A stretch of DNA of 64,000 bases. Origin: Pyrus communis (taxonomy: Eukaryota > Streptophyta > Magnoliopsida > Rosales > Rosaceae). Location of the stretch: positions 17,946,572-18,010,571 of the forward strand of contig NC_084807.1 of the NCBI RefSeq assembly GCF_963583255.1, given 5' to 3'. The translations under genes and the position numbers were made by a program. Under the pieces are notes generated by a model, which searched no databases, had not been told where the DNA came from, and saw only the letters and a list, made by a program, of their open reading frames with translations. Positions 11,536 through 23,169 of this stretch are shown here, in pieces (the stretch's first letter is position 1; the number at the start of each line of letters is the position of its first letter).

Positions 11536-12960
11536 TTGCTTAGTTCTCTTCGCTGGGAGAAATGTGGGTTACTCCCGAGAAAGAAGGTAAAGAGGATCAA
11601 GGCGGATACTTTGGCTCGTCTGATCACTGTCGTGGAGCCTATTGTGAATAAAGGTGGAAAAAAGAGATATTCCTCGTCTGCTCAAGAAATGCTGGTTAAG
11701 AAAAAACTGAAGATTTCATCCGCTACTCGTGAGGGTCCGTCTGCTGTCAAGAGGCTTGTGATTGACGTGACTTCTTCCAATGGGAAGAAAAATGAGGCTG
11801 CTAGATTTCAGCCTGTGGCGCCTGCTATGTCGAGAATGGCTAATTTGATTGCTGCTAGTATTGCTCAGTGTAGAGGCCTTGTCATGCCCCCAATGCCGAA
11901 GTCTATGTCAAGACGTTCGTTAGGAGCTAAGTCGGTTCTTCATCGGAAATGCTTGCTATTTTGAAGAACGATAAGGTAGACTATGCTACTAAAGTGGCGC
12001 TAGGGCCCACTCCCTTTGCTGCTAAGACTGATTCGCCTACTGGGAAGGAAGAAATTGCTCGCGTGGGCAGCTGTGAGAAATCCACTAAGCCTGCTTCTAG
12101 GGAGGCTGCTGAGATTTGTGTGCTCTTCAAACCAGATCTGCTTTGAAGACATGGATGCTTGTGCCAAGTTTGTTGATGACATTAAAAAGGTTTGTTTGCC
12201 CAAGTTCCTTTGCGAAGCATACGACCCAATTTAGAAGGACTGCTCTACTTGCTATGATGTAGATATAGCAAGGTTGCCAAAGAGGTGGTGAAGACTCTGG
12301 CAGCTGAAACTTATTCCTCGGTCGAGGGGATCAAAAGGTTGGATTCTGAGTTGCTTTGAAGGGGTCTAATATTTCTGCACTCACTTCTCTGTAGCTTGAG
12401 ACCACTCACCAATAGATCATTGACTAGAAGACTAGGCTTGATGCAATCCAATTTAAGTATGAAAGTACAGAGAAGGAGATTGGATGTTACACATACCTCA
12501 TATTCAAGATCTTGAGTTTGCAATTTTTGAGCTTCGTTTCGCTGCTTATGCAAATGATGAATAGTTGATTGCTGCTTATAATCAAGTGATCCACTTTAAG
12601 AGAATCATCGATAGGCTTGAACCCTAAGTGTTGGAACTTCAAGGTGTACTGAAGATTAACGAAAGTCTGAAGAAGGAAGTGGATGAGCTGCAACGTGTCC
12701 GTGTTGGTCTGCTCGAGGAGAATAAGTAGCTGAAGGGTGAGAAAGAGGGGCTCGAGGTTTCGAGACCTTCTCTATTTTTCTAGAAGACTTGCTTTTACTT
12801 TTGAGGCTTCCATTGGTAAAGTAGTTAAAAAAGTTGGTGTCCAAGCTAGGGCAGCTGGGGGTGAACCACTGGATGATGCTACTACTAAGAGCGTCGCGGC
12901 TATTGAAAGTGTGGTGACTGAGTAGTCATGGGATGTCCAAGCTGCTGAAGTGTAGTCTTC
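11536..12960 (+). pseudogene. Antisense accessory ORF of the Gypsy element (gypsy-type putative transposase / coiled-coil protein), decayed
   Basis: Coding-like sequence on the strand opposite to gag-pol, between integrase and the 3' LTR. It is read in three frames: 11536-11964, 11949-12146, then a frame containing DACAKFVDDIKKVC. Beyond that a coiled coil shows in LELQGVLKINESLKKEVDEL and ELQRVRVGLLEE. The end is Ala/Gly-rich near 12850-12925. Similar ORFs are annotated in many Rosaceae genomes with a 'transposase (putative), gypsy type' domain; that is recalled, not searched. Several breaks are TAG where Gln would fit the coiled coil, for example near 12393, 12412 and 12727. No ATG is visible at the 5' end of this frame, so the true start may lie in another exon. 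Confidence 0.6.
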
Positions 12961-13640
12961 TAGGTAGCCTTTAGGATTTTCTTTGTTTTTCCTTGTAGCT
13001 CTTGTTTTTCTTAAACTCCTTTGGCCTTTGCTAGTTGTTTATAAACATGCTTTATTCGTTTCTCTTCATCTGCGCTTCTTTTGTTCATGCCCTAACCTTT
13101 AGACTTTATAGACTAGTGGCAGGCGTTCTATTTTTCTATAAGCAGACAGGCCCGGGTGGCCTATGCAGCCGTAGGTGTTGGTGTAGAACTTTGCAAAGTT
13201 GTTAGCCATAGGGTTGGTAAGGTAAGAACTACATAAGAACTGGATAGTCATCGACTTGTGAAGTGGTGCCCGTCGAGTTGCTTAAGTCTTCGGGCTTTAA
13301 TGTAGTGGGAGGTTACACATAGTACTTATTCAGATTGTAGGCACTCCACTGCTTTTTGATCTTTTTGTTGTTTCATGGTGGCGAGGGTGTAATTACTCTT
13401 GCCGCCTACTTTGCTGATCTTATACGGACCTTCCCAAATGGGATCCATCTTTTTGGAGCCTTCTCTACGGGCAATGATGAAGGCTTTTCTTAGGACTAGA
13501 TCTTTGGGCTAGAACTACTGGATCTTGGCCCTTTTGTTGTAGTTAGAGAGGAGTTGTTGCTGGTAGGCTACGATGCGAGTGATGGTCTGCTCGTGCTTCT
13601 CCTCTACTAGATCTAAGCTTGTGGTCATCTCCTTACTATT

Positions 13641-13984
13641 TTACTCAATGCTTGGTAGTAGAGCGATGATACTTGGCTTGATGACATTGGGTTGAATGAT
13701 TGCTTCTGAGACAAATGCCAAAGAGAAAGGAGTTTCACCGGTTGCTCGTCTTTTGGTGGTGCGACATCCGGGGACTTCGTCTAGCCATTTTCCCTTCTTG
13801 TTGGTGAGGGATTTCTTGAGGCAGTTGAGGACCATCTTGTTGGATGCTTCGACCCACGTATTTCCTTGAGGATATCTCGGCGTGGACATGTGCTGCTTGA
13901 TGCCATACTTTTGGAAGAATTTCGCCACATCTTTGCCCACGAATTACGGGTCGTTATCGGTGACGATGGACTGAGGGATGCCAA
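13641..13984 (-). pseudogene. Gypsy integrase core fragment
   Basis: Minus-strand residues FFQKYGIKQHMSTPRYPQGN followed by VEASNK match the third-catalytic-residue region of Gypsy integrases (H-x-ST-x-YPQGNG-x-EA-x-N). A C-terminal part with ATGETPFSLAFVSEAI follows. The preceding D-x-G region is out of frame at 13984-13941. It belongs to the element at 10189-18254. Confidence 0.8.
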
Positions 13985-14623
13985 ATCGACGAATAATGTT
14001 CCTCCATATGAAGTGCTCTATGTCCGTCTGAGTCATGGTTGTCTTAGGCTCTGCTTCTACCTATTTGGTGAAGTAGTCGGTTGCCACAATCATTATGCCT
14101 CTGCCCCCAATAGCAGGCGACATAGGTCCTACCAGGTCGATTGCCCACTGCATGAACGGCCAAGGATTCATCTGTTGGTGCAGCTCACTGGTAGGCAGTG
14201 CTGGTATCAGTTTGTAGTGTTGGAAACGATCTTATTTTTGTACTAACTTCTTAGCATCTCGGTGCATGGTAGGCCAACAGTAGCCTGCGTTAAGAGCCTT
14301 TTGTGCTAAGGATTAAACTCTGGAGTGATTTCCACAAACGTCTTCGTGGATTGAGCTTAGAACCTTCAAGTCATCAGGAGACGCTAGGCAGCGGAGATGT
14401 GGTCCTGTGTAAGATTTTCGAATGAATGTCGTTCCACATATAGTAGCGTGCTGCGTTGATTTGGAGTTTCCTAGACTCCAATCTTTCCGTGGGGAATATG
14501 CTATTGACCATGTAGTCTACAATGGAATCTTGTCAGTTTGGAGTGGTACTAACCTGTGATACCTCAGCTACTAGCTTCGCCTTTATGCTTGGCTCGTCTA
14601 AATACTCCACCGGAATAGAGTGT

Positions 14624-15010
14624 TTAAGTTGGTGGTCGAGGGCGGAGCCTAGGCTGGCTAGTGATTAGCTGGGAATCAGAATGAATTACGAGCTTTTTCA
14701 CCGCTAAGTTTTTTTCCATTCGGAGGCTTGCTAGTAGGGTCTCTTTCTCTGCTTCGTTGTTAGATGTTTTGAAGCCTAGAGTGATTGCTTGTTTAGGTAT
14801 CGAATCATCTGGGGTGACAAGGACTACGCCTGCTCTCAGACCTTTGTAGTTGGACGCGTCCTTGACATGCAAATGCCAAAAGTCTCCATCGGGTGGAACA
14901 GGCACGGCTAGGGTGTGTTCGGCTACCTCCGCGGCATCGTTGGGCCGCTCTGTTGCATCGTGAATGCATGGTAGGGAATCGTGGAGCTGGAGCGATGTTA
15001 CACATAACAA
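14624..15010 (-). pseudogene. Gypsy RNase H fragment
   Basis: Contains the RNase H landmarks NYKGLRAGVVLVTPDD, GFKTSNNEAEKETLLASLRM and VIHSDSQLI, corresponding to the first Asp block, the Glu block and the D-S-Q block. In the first block the usual Asp-Gly appears as KDAS, suggesting loss of function. The upstream RT is absent: sequence jumps from gag-like to RNase H within about 220 bp. Confidence 0.8.
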
Positions 15011-15232
15011 GAGACTCTCAACTACCGGTATTTGACCATTCTAGAGCTAAATTATGGAGCAAGGGTCGGCTAGGGTCGTGTGACACGCAGCATGAGGTGG
15101 TGCTCAACTGCCGGTACATGTTGCTCATATGTAGAATCTTTTGAGGCGACAAAGACAAAACTTGATTCCAAGTATGTACTTCCAGTGTTCGTCTGCCCTT
15201 GGCGTTTCTTTTGGGCCAAGTTATTGCATTCG

Positions 15233-17421
15233 TCAGAAAATTTTACACCGGCCAGTGTCTACGCCTTTATCGTCGTGCTTCTGGATTGGGCGAAATAGTG
15301 CGTCATAAGGATGACTGCATGAGTCTGAAGGTAAAACTTGAGCTTCTGGGTTGTAATAACTATCGCCAAAGTTAGCTTTTGAATTTCTGGTAACATCAAG
15401 GATAACTTTTGAACTGTGAAATACAGGTAGTCGGGCCCTCAACTCTTCTCGTATGATGGTAGAGCTTATTGCTGCTTCAAATACTGTCAAACATGTGAAT
15501 AAGTCATCCACTACTTCTGGTTTGGATAGTAGGGAGGTGATGTCGGGTACTTCTTAAAGTCCTTGAATGTGCATTGGCGAGCCTCATCCCAAAATGTATG
15601 TTTCTCTGCCACAGTGAAAGAGTCTGCCAAAGTTAGATCTTCTTTCATGATCAATTTTCTGAATAGCGGGTGGTCTGCTGGAAGTCCTTTTTGGAAGGTT
15701 TCTTGCCTTCTCTGCTTTGAACCTCTTCACATAGTCACGAAGCGACTCTTTTAGGTTCTTCTTGACGTTGAACAAATGGTCGAACTTCTTTTTGATCGAG
15801 TGATATGATGAATATTCTTTGGTGAAAACCAAAGAAAGTTCGTCGAAACTCCGGATAGATTGTGGCGGCAGGGTGTAGAACCAATCTTGCGCCTCACCTT
15901 GTAGAGTGGTGGCGAATATATTGCACATGAGATCGTCGTTGTTTTAATAGAGGATCATTGCGCTTCGGTAGTGCTTTAAGTGTCTCTCCGGGTTTTCATC
16001 CCATTTGAAAGATGTGAAATGTGGCATGCTGAACTCGCGTGGAGGCTCTACCTACTCGATCTCGTCTGTGAAGGGTGACATGCTTATGTTGGTTATGTTT
16101 CATCCTAGTGCCTCATTGGCGACCTCGTTGCGTTGGAAATTATGCAATTGCTTGGTCAAGAGTCTCTCTACTTCTTCCTGAATTTGCCTTTATTGGGGTA
16201 GAGGAGCTATCGATTGCCCCTAGCCGTGACTTGCTGATCTAAACTGCTCTTCCATGTGTTTGGTTTATCTATGCCGTGGATAAGGTACGTGTAGTGCATT
16301 CCTAGCAGGCGAGGGAGTTTTTCGCAGGCTACCGGTTGAACTTGAGCAGAATTGAGTGATTGCTTCTCTCTATCCATCGTGCTGCCTACTGCGATGTGAG
16401 GTAGATGATGCTCCTTGCTGGCTTAGCCGGGAATGAACATTTTGCTTGGAAGGTTGCTCATGTTGACTATCGGAGTGTGAACCCAACCATGAATGTACGC
16501 TTATCCGTGAGCCTAGTCAAGAGTGCACACTCATCTTCGTGCTAAAACGGGAGTATACGTTATCTAAGAGACCCAATCGAGAGTGTACACTGCCCGAACA
16601 TTCGGTTCGTGGTTGGTCAAGTGGCTACTTGCCAGGACGTTGCTAGAGAGGTTCTTTGTTTACCCTTGTCCTACTTCGGGACACCTCGTCTGGGGCACGT
16701 TGCATCTCAGTGCGTTGCAAGAGCTGGTTCACCAAGGTCGTCTGCTGTGCAATGGCGCTCGTCAACTCTATGACTTGTCGAGACAAGTGTTGTTCTCTAT
16801 TTAGGTTAGAATAGCTTGGAAGGAATGCGTCGTCTTGAGCAATGGAAGTGTGGTAGACTCTGGGCGCGAGATTTGAGTTAGGAAATGTCAAATCAACAGA
16901 AAAATATGGTGAAAATGCTCATAGTTCAATCGTCAGTCCGAAAATTTGGAGCTGAGATGGTTGAACTAATCTTAGATTGATTTGGGGTACTTGGAAAGCC
17001 ACGGGAGCAGATTAGGCCACAGGATCAGGCTGGGCCACGAGAGCAGGCTGGGCTGTGGAAACAGGCTTGGCCATGAGAGTGGGTTGCTCGGCGGGAACAG
17101 GCTGGGCCACGAGAGTGGGCTACTCGATGGGTGATGCACATAGGTGCGAGGCTAGGGCTCGGCTTGGCAACGTGTTGGGCTCACGTTGGGCTTGGAGTGA
17201 CATGGGTAAAGTCGTGGCTTTGGTGTCGTGAGCCTTGGATGGCGGCACGGCTCGGGCCATGGTGGTGACACCATGGACCTTGCCGCAGGTGGCCACCGCG
17301 ATGGTTCTAGTGGTGGTGGTGCCGTTCCACTTATTGTCACATTTAGCCTCATGGATCGTAATGGTCCCATCTCTTGAATATTGGAATTTTCACTTGTTGA
17401 ATTTTCTAAATTTCTAGCCAT
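15233..17421 (-). pseudogene. Gypsy gag region, broken
   Basis: Starts MARNLENSTSENSNIQE at 17421, typical for this Gypsy group. It continues through broken frames (17152-17421, 16643-16891) to a clear retrotransposon gag domain at 15928-15584, with GEAQDWFYTLPPQSI, FDELSLVFTKEYSS and NLKESLRDYVKRFK. The segment 15511-15233 may be the gag C-terminus or the protease start. Stops and frameshifts separate the pieces, so no full protein can be made. Confidence 0.75.
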
Positions 17422-17581
17422 TATACTTCTCTTTTACGTTTTATCAAAGAATTTTGGCAAATAAAAATTTCTAATAATAAAAACGTACGAAAAATCTACA
17501 AATGGACAAGAAAATAGAAAAACCTTTGATGCGAGAGTCTTCTACGAGTGTGGGACTCAACTCTCAATGAAAGCACCAATT

Positions 17582-18254
17582 TGTGGATGCAAATTTCTTC
17601 CTCCTTGATCTTGGACAAAATTGCACCTACAAAACAAATAACACCCCATGACTATTCCGGAGGTGATTTCACGATCTTATATATAACTAATCGAAAAGAC
17701 TCCTTGATATGACTTTCCCTTTATTCGGGCGGACTCCCATGATTCCTTTCCCAGTGAGCCCACGATGAATTTGGGGGGGGGGGGGGGGCGCTTTGGCCAA
17801 AGAACTTTTGATGCCAAAGTTAGAATTTTGAGAGAAAAGTGTTTGGGGAAATTTTGAGTGTTTAGCAAGAGTCAAGACCTAGGTTTTTAGAGGAAATGAG
17901 GTTGAATATATAGTGCATGGCCGGTCCCTTTGGGAGAAAAGGTGACCGGCCTTTTGTGTATTGGGTGTAATTGGTGGTTTACTTGGCCATTAATAGATTA
18001 ATTAGGTAATAAATCCATTAATTAGCCAATTAACATAATTTAAAAGAAATGTTTTTGGGGTTACCTTGTGGAGATGACTTAATGAGGATGGATGAAATAT
18101 GTTTAAAAATAAATACCTATTTGGGCACTTTTGACTTGATTGTTGGATGTTTGTCCACTGCTCGCACGTAAGAATTTCGGTGTTCCTCAAGGGTAATTTT
18201 GTCTTTTTTGCCCAAAAATCTAAATGTTGCCTCTTGATTATTTTTGGCTCCACA
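17582..18254 (-). repeat. 5' LTR of the Gypsy element
   Basis: 673 bp copy ending ggctccaca next to the ctttt target-site duplication. It contains about 95 bp (roughly 17640-17760) missing from the partner LTR and a run of G at about 17773-17788. Confidence 0.88.
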
Positions 18255-18359
18255 CTTTTTTTTATTATTTTTTTATACCACTTTTTTTTAGTGTGGGGAA
18301 GATTTTAACTTTATATTTCTGTTTGGTAATTTGATGGTTCTGATGGTTTTTGGAAATTA

Positions 18360-18926
18360 TAAAAATTTCATGTCCTGATGATTAAATGAAACTTTTTTTA
18401 GGGTATTTGGTTCGTTTTCTCAAGTTTTTATTGCACTTTGTTTTTTTATATTCAAGGGGTATTTTAATTAATTTGATTTACATAATTAGAGGAAGATTCG
18501 ATCTAAAGTAAGTATAATATTTTAGTCATTTCGATGTGCCTCATTGTCGCACTTATTTTAATATTTTTCTACGGAATAGAAATTTGTTACAAAAGGGTAC
18601 CAGGAAGGTGAAACACCACTATGTTCTTAACCACTTAAGTTATAAATCTTTTGTTAAAATTTATGCTTGACATGTTACAATGTTGATACCATTTGTAATG
18701 TTAATCCAACTTCAAAATTTCCCACAAATCAGAAATAAATGCAAGCTCCAAATTGTCTCTGCATCAACACCTATAGAGGCTCCCTCCTGATAATCTAAGT
18801 GTATTTATTAAAACCCATATTACTAATATATTTTAAATTAAAGGGAAGGGGAGGATTTAGACCCAACAATATTACTAATCTAAATCTAGATTAAGGACAT
18901 TGTGCAATGTATAAATTTAACTTGAA
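18360..18926. other. AT-rich intergenic stretch, nothing recognised
   Basis: No ORF with coding character, no clear repeat boundary and no RNA gene could be seen between the resumed inverted-repeat arm and the SINE. Confidence 0.5.
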
Positions 18927-19090
18927 TGCGACTTAGTACTACGGTTTAGTGGTATTTTTCTTCACTTGTAAGTGAGAGGTCTTAGATTCGATTCTCGCCA
19001 AATACGAATTTGAACCACAATATTGCTAGCCTATTGTGAGGCTACGCCCACCTCCCTCCCCTTTAGTGTAATAATATCGTTTGTTAAAAA
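18927..19090 (+). repeat. SINE with Pol III-like boxes (best copy in the window)
   Basis: Box-A-like 'cggtttagtggtatt' and box-B-like 'agattcgattctcgcc' stand about 40 bp apart in tRNA-like order. A body with 'tgaaccacaatattgctagc' and 'attgtgaggctacgccca' follows, then 'taatatcgtttgtt' and an A-rich end. Related pieces in the window are at 165-300, 7110-7243, 23925-24060, 28880-28975 and 56540-56695. Confidence 0.6.
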
Positions 19091-19094
19091 AGTA

Positions 19095-20032
19095 AGGCTT
19101 TATAGCCAAAATGATCCCTAAAATTTGCATAACTCCTCACTTTGGTCCCTGAGATTTCAAATCAATAGAAGTGGTCTTTGAGATTGTCCACCATCCATCA
19201 TTTTGGTCATTCCGTTAATAACTCTGTTAAATGTCCCGGAGCTCTTGGCCAAAAGTTTAGGCAATTTTCAAAGCTTCATAACTCAATCGTTTGTTAACCA
19301 AATTCGACCCATAATATATCAAAATGAAGATAGGAAAGTGTAGAATAAGATTATACCTATTTGGAAGCCCAATGTTTACCGGAGATGGTCTGAAAATAGC
19401 CTTAAAGTTGACTGGTCCGAGGGAAAACTGGAAAACTCACCAGAAACTGGATAAACTTTAAATGTTCATAACTTCTTCAATATTCAACGAAATCAAGTGA
19501 TTCAAATACGAAAATCATACTTCTCGACGAGATGAAGATAATGGTACCTTTTTCAATGGCTAACTCACCGTTTTTCGGCCAAAACACAGCGAGTTAGCCG
19601 TGAAAAAGGTACTATTCTCTTCATCTCATCGAGAAGTATGATTTTCATTTTTGAATCACTTAATTTCGTTGAGTATTGAAGAAGTTGTGAGTGTTTAAAG
19701 TTAAACCAGTTTCCGGCGAGTTTTCCAGTTTTCCCTCGAACCAGTCAACTTTAAGTCTGTTTTCTGACCATCTCCGGCAACCATTGGACTTCCAAATAGG
19801 TATAATCTTATTCTACACTTTCCTATCTTCATTTTGTAATATTATGGGTCAAATTTGGTTAAAAAACGATTGAGTTACAAAGCTTTAAAAATTGTCTAAA
19901 CTTCCAGCCAAGAGCTCCGGGACACTTAACGGAGTTTTTAATGGAATGACCAAAGTGATGGATGGTGGACAATCTCAGGAACCACTTCTATTGATTTGAA
20001 ATCTCAGGGACCATTTTGGTTAAAAAGCCAAA
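19095..20032. mobile_element. Foldback element of about 940 bp (near-complete hairpin)
   Basis: The sequence is a long palindrome centred near 19575. 'gctttatagccaaaatgatc' at the left pairs with 'gaccattttggttaaaaagc' at the right. In between, blocks such as 'ccaaataggtataatctta' and 'cggagctcttgg' occur in both orientations. The spacer is only a few bases. No ORF is present. A transcript across it would form a dsRNA of roughly 470 bp. The termini resemble those of 59489-59825. Confidence 0.85.
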
Positions 20033-20358
20033 AAAAAATAATTATAAATTGAATAATTTGATAACTTGTTGCTCCACCAACTATTATAAAACACAAGTAG
20101 CAGAAGCAATGTGAAAAGGAAGTGAAGGATTCCTTTCAGTATATAAATTTATATTTGTAGGAATCAGTGTGATGACAAAAAATACAATGCAAATATGAAA
20201 TTTCTCAACCAAGATATTTACGTCTATAAATAGTGTTACATATTACAGATTTCTGCTTAAGCATTTATTCTCAAATATAGAATTACAAATGGCATTTAAC
20301 TTTTCTTTCTTGTTCGAAAAATGGCATATAACCGGAAATTCATGGGGATGGTTCGAAC

Positions 20359-23153
20359 TCAAGGGTTCAGGAAGAGAGCCGTGCACTGCTTGATTGTATC
20401 TTCAGGGCTCGTAACTGCAGAAGGGTCGAGCATCAGATATACATATTCCATAAATATGTCCGAAATATGGCCATAAGTAACTTTAAACCTGAGACGAGAG
20501 CTTACCTGTATGACCTACGGTTCTTTCAGATTCATAGATTTCATGGTCATTTCCTCCCTGCGGAAAAGGATATTCACAAGTCCTAGGGCCCGAATATGAG
20601 AAGGTTGAAATGTAAAACAGAAAACTTCATCGAATACAATAAACGTAAAACATAAAACATGAACAGACTACTACTCATGAATTCATAGAAAAGGAAGTTG
20701 TAGGAAGAAGAGGGTTAAGCCATCAAATTATGGACGAACCTTGTAAGTTTTGTCACCAAAGAAATGGATTTCTTGAAAATCATCTAGATATCTCAAGCAG
20801 TATGTCTTGTCCCAACCTTGCGGGAAAACCTGGTTCAAGCAGTGTAAACCATCGGCGTTCAATTTCAAAAGTCCTAGTCACCTTTTACTCGACTATTCCA
20901 AGAATGAGCAGGCAAAAACTAAATAAATGTAATAGGCATTAAAGCAAACATGAATATCAACTATCGCTTACATCAAAGCTTATCTGCCCTCCTATGGAAA
21001 ACGTCAAGTTAAGGTGACCAAACTTTTCACAGAGGACGGAAACCATTTTTGGGCGTATGTTCTGAACCTGCAAATGAAATTTCGTCTTTCAATTTGTACA
21101 CAAGCAAAAAAGAATATTGATATCACTTATAATAAATATAAACTCACAATTTAATTTTATGGTGTAAGGTATCTAACCTTGTCATATCTTTCAAATTCAT
21201 CCCTTTCTTCTTGGCTACAGTTTCGCCCAATTGGTGATACATTAAGCATCCCATTTCGGAACTCTATAAATGTACCCCTGCAGTTTAGTTAAAATGAAAG
21301 TATAACTTTACAGTCAATAGCTTAAGATTTAACAAGGACTTCCACTCCACTAACCTCTTTATCGGTATGTCCAAGTCTGCGATATAATGAAGCGTAAAAT
21401 TGATAAATTCCTGTACAATTGTATGCCAATCAGATCAATCTCAAGAACAACGTAATTAAGTTTCTGGGTGCTTTGTGTATGTTTAGCTTTACTGTCTAAG
21501 ATATCTTCCAAATAAGGAATTTGAGAGTCATAGAATACAACAGAGCATGGGCTTTACCTTGAGTTTGTCTTCTCCAAGATATGTCTTCAAGCTCTACAGA
21601 ATAAAAACGCAAAACGCATCAGTTTGGAGTTATTATTGAAAGAAATAAATGTACGCAGGAAAAAAGGACAAGAAATGCAACTCTGTCACAAATCCTATCA
21701 GAAACAAATGATGCCTATCTGGCTCCTACACTACGACCCAGAAAAAGTGATTTTAACTCAGGTATAGTGTGTTCAAGACGTTCGAACTGTAATAGAGGAC
21801 AATGAGGTGAAACATTTATATGGATCAGAAGAAATCTGAGGGCAGAGAACTACTTTGTTCTAAGATGAAAGTACTTTCTTTAGCCACAAATAAGTTCTTA
21901 AAAAATAAAAGAACGATCCCCCTAAAAGATACCACAAAACAAGATTGTAACATGGAAATATTTATCTTGATTATCCAGTTGTTCTTTGTTCTTCAGGAGA
22001 AGATTTATATCTTTACTGATATACATACCTTGCTCAAATTCTGGGTATCAGATCATTAGAAATTTAGCCTCGCTTATTATTTCAGCCAAACACTAGGCCA
22101 GAAAGGGAACATAAATTTACTTGTACAGAACATCACCTTGACATAATTAATTCAAACATGACTTTCACACAATCGATTCAAACCTCACTTTTAGTCAGGA
22201 AACTGACATTATGAATGTGAAAACATGTTTCATTATCACACTAAGCTGTATTATACCTGGGTGCCAATCAGCGTTCTATCTTTGTGAGCAACAAGACCAT
22301 TCTCAGAAAATACATAATCATAGTCATCCATAACTGCAAAGACAAAGACGCATTTAATACGCATGGTCAAGAAAAGATATTAAAAAATAGTAAAATAGAC
22401 AGCTATAGATGTGTCCACAATGTCCCTTGAGAACTAACATTGGAGGATAAGAGTTGAAGGAAAAGGAACAAGGCGCCAACCTAGCATATTCTGTTATTAA
22501 GACAATCTAAATGGCCTATAACAGATGCAACAAAACAGTTTCAATTGCATCCTAGGAACAAATATTAATTAACGATATATACGATGAGTAAATATCCAAA
22601 CTTGAGCTCCAACAACTGAAGCTTGGAATTGATGTGTCATATGCAGAATTAAATGTTCAATACATTTCTAGTTTAATTTTTATACCACCTACAAGGAAAA
22701 AATATACACCTGTTTTGCCAAGCTGCTCCGTTATCTTTGAAAGGTCAGACCCTCCCACAATGCCTACTGTAACAACCTGCACTTCAGTAAGGCAATTGAT
22801 CATTCACAAGAAACTAACAAACCATCCTCAATACAGATATACACTTTTGGGCTGATGGGTTAAGTACCTTCCTAAGTTCTCTCATCAACTCCAACATTTC
22901 TGGAGTAACATCCTGGGATTCAAGCGAAACACATTCAATCAGAAAACTTTATGCACGTAAGCCGATTAAGAAATCTAAAACATCGTGTCCTTCAAATCGA
23001 TAACTCATATGATCAACTAGTCCATAATCTAACTGAAAAATAAACAGTGATTTAAGAGGAAAAGTATAAATCAGAGATTCATACCTTTCTTGGAGCTGTG
23101 AGAGTATCATCAACGTCAAACAAGGCAATCACACCAGGCCTCCTAACAGCCAT
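20359..23153 (-). CDS. PMM: Phosphomannomutase
   Basis: Converts mannose-6-phosphate to mannose-1-phosphate in the cytosol, feeding GDP-mannose, protein glycosylation and ascorbate synthesis. Eleven exons join in phase: 23153-23085, 22912-22868, 22776-22710, 22333-22257, 21593-21558, 21410-21355, 21277-21178, 21067-20972, 20829-20740, 20557-20506 and 20414-20359, giving 247 aa, the usual plant length (about 246). The HAD-fold nucleophile motif is [11 protein letters not shown] at residues 13-23 (Asp13 and Asp15). Also visible are [54 protein letters not shown] and FGDKTYKGGNDHEI. All residues expected of an active enzyme are present. The 3' flank down to about 20040 holds no gene. Confidence 0.96.
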
Positions 23154-23169
23154 TTACACTCAATCTAGT

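Larger units (their letters stand above)
10189..18254 (-). mobile_element. Gypsy-type LTR retrotransposon, minus orientation, RT missing
   Basis: The LTRs are 10189-10767 and 17582-18254; both begin tgtggatgcaaa and end ggctccaca. The target-site duplication is ctttt (10184-10188 and 18255-18259). Next to the right LTR the minus strand reads AATTGGTGCTTTCATTGAGA, a primer-binding-site region. Next to the left LTR it reads GGTGTGGGGGCATT, a polypurine tract. The element therefore runs right to left. Gag, RNase H and integrase pieces are in that order, broken by stops and frameshifts. No reverse transcriptase can be found between the gag end (about 15230) and RNase H (about 15010). The LTRs differ by an indel of about 95 bp, so the insertion is not recent. 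Confidence 0.9.

Noticed and set aside
11536..11964. A host protein-coding gene (142 codons, +)
   Set aside because: It starts at a non-ATG codon, lies wholly inside the Gypsy element between its LTRs and continues in other frames, so it is the decayed antisense ORF.
19095..20032. A microRNA precursor
   Set aside because: The arms are about 470 bp and nearly uniform in pairing, which fits a foldback transposon or siRNA source rather than a defined miRNA stem.
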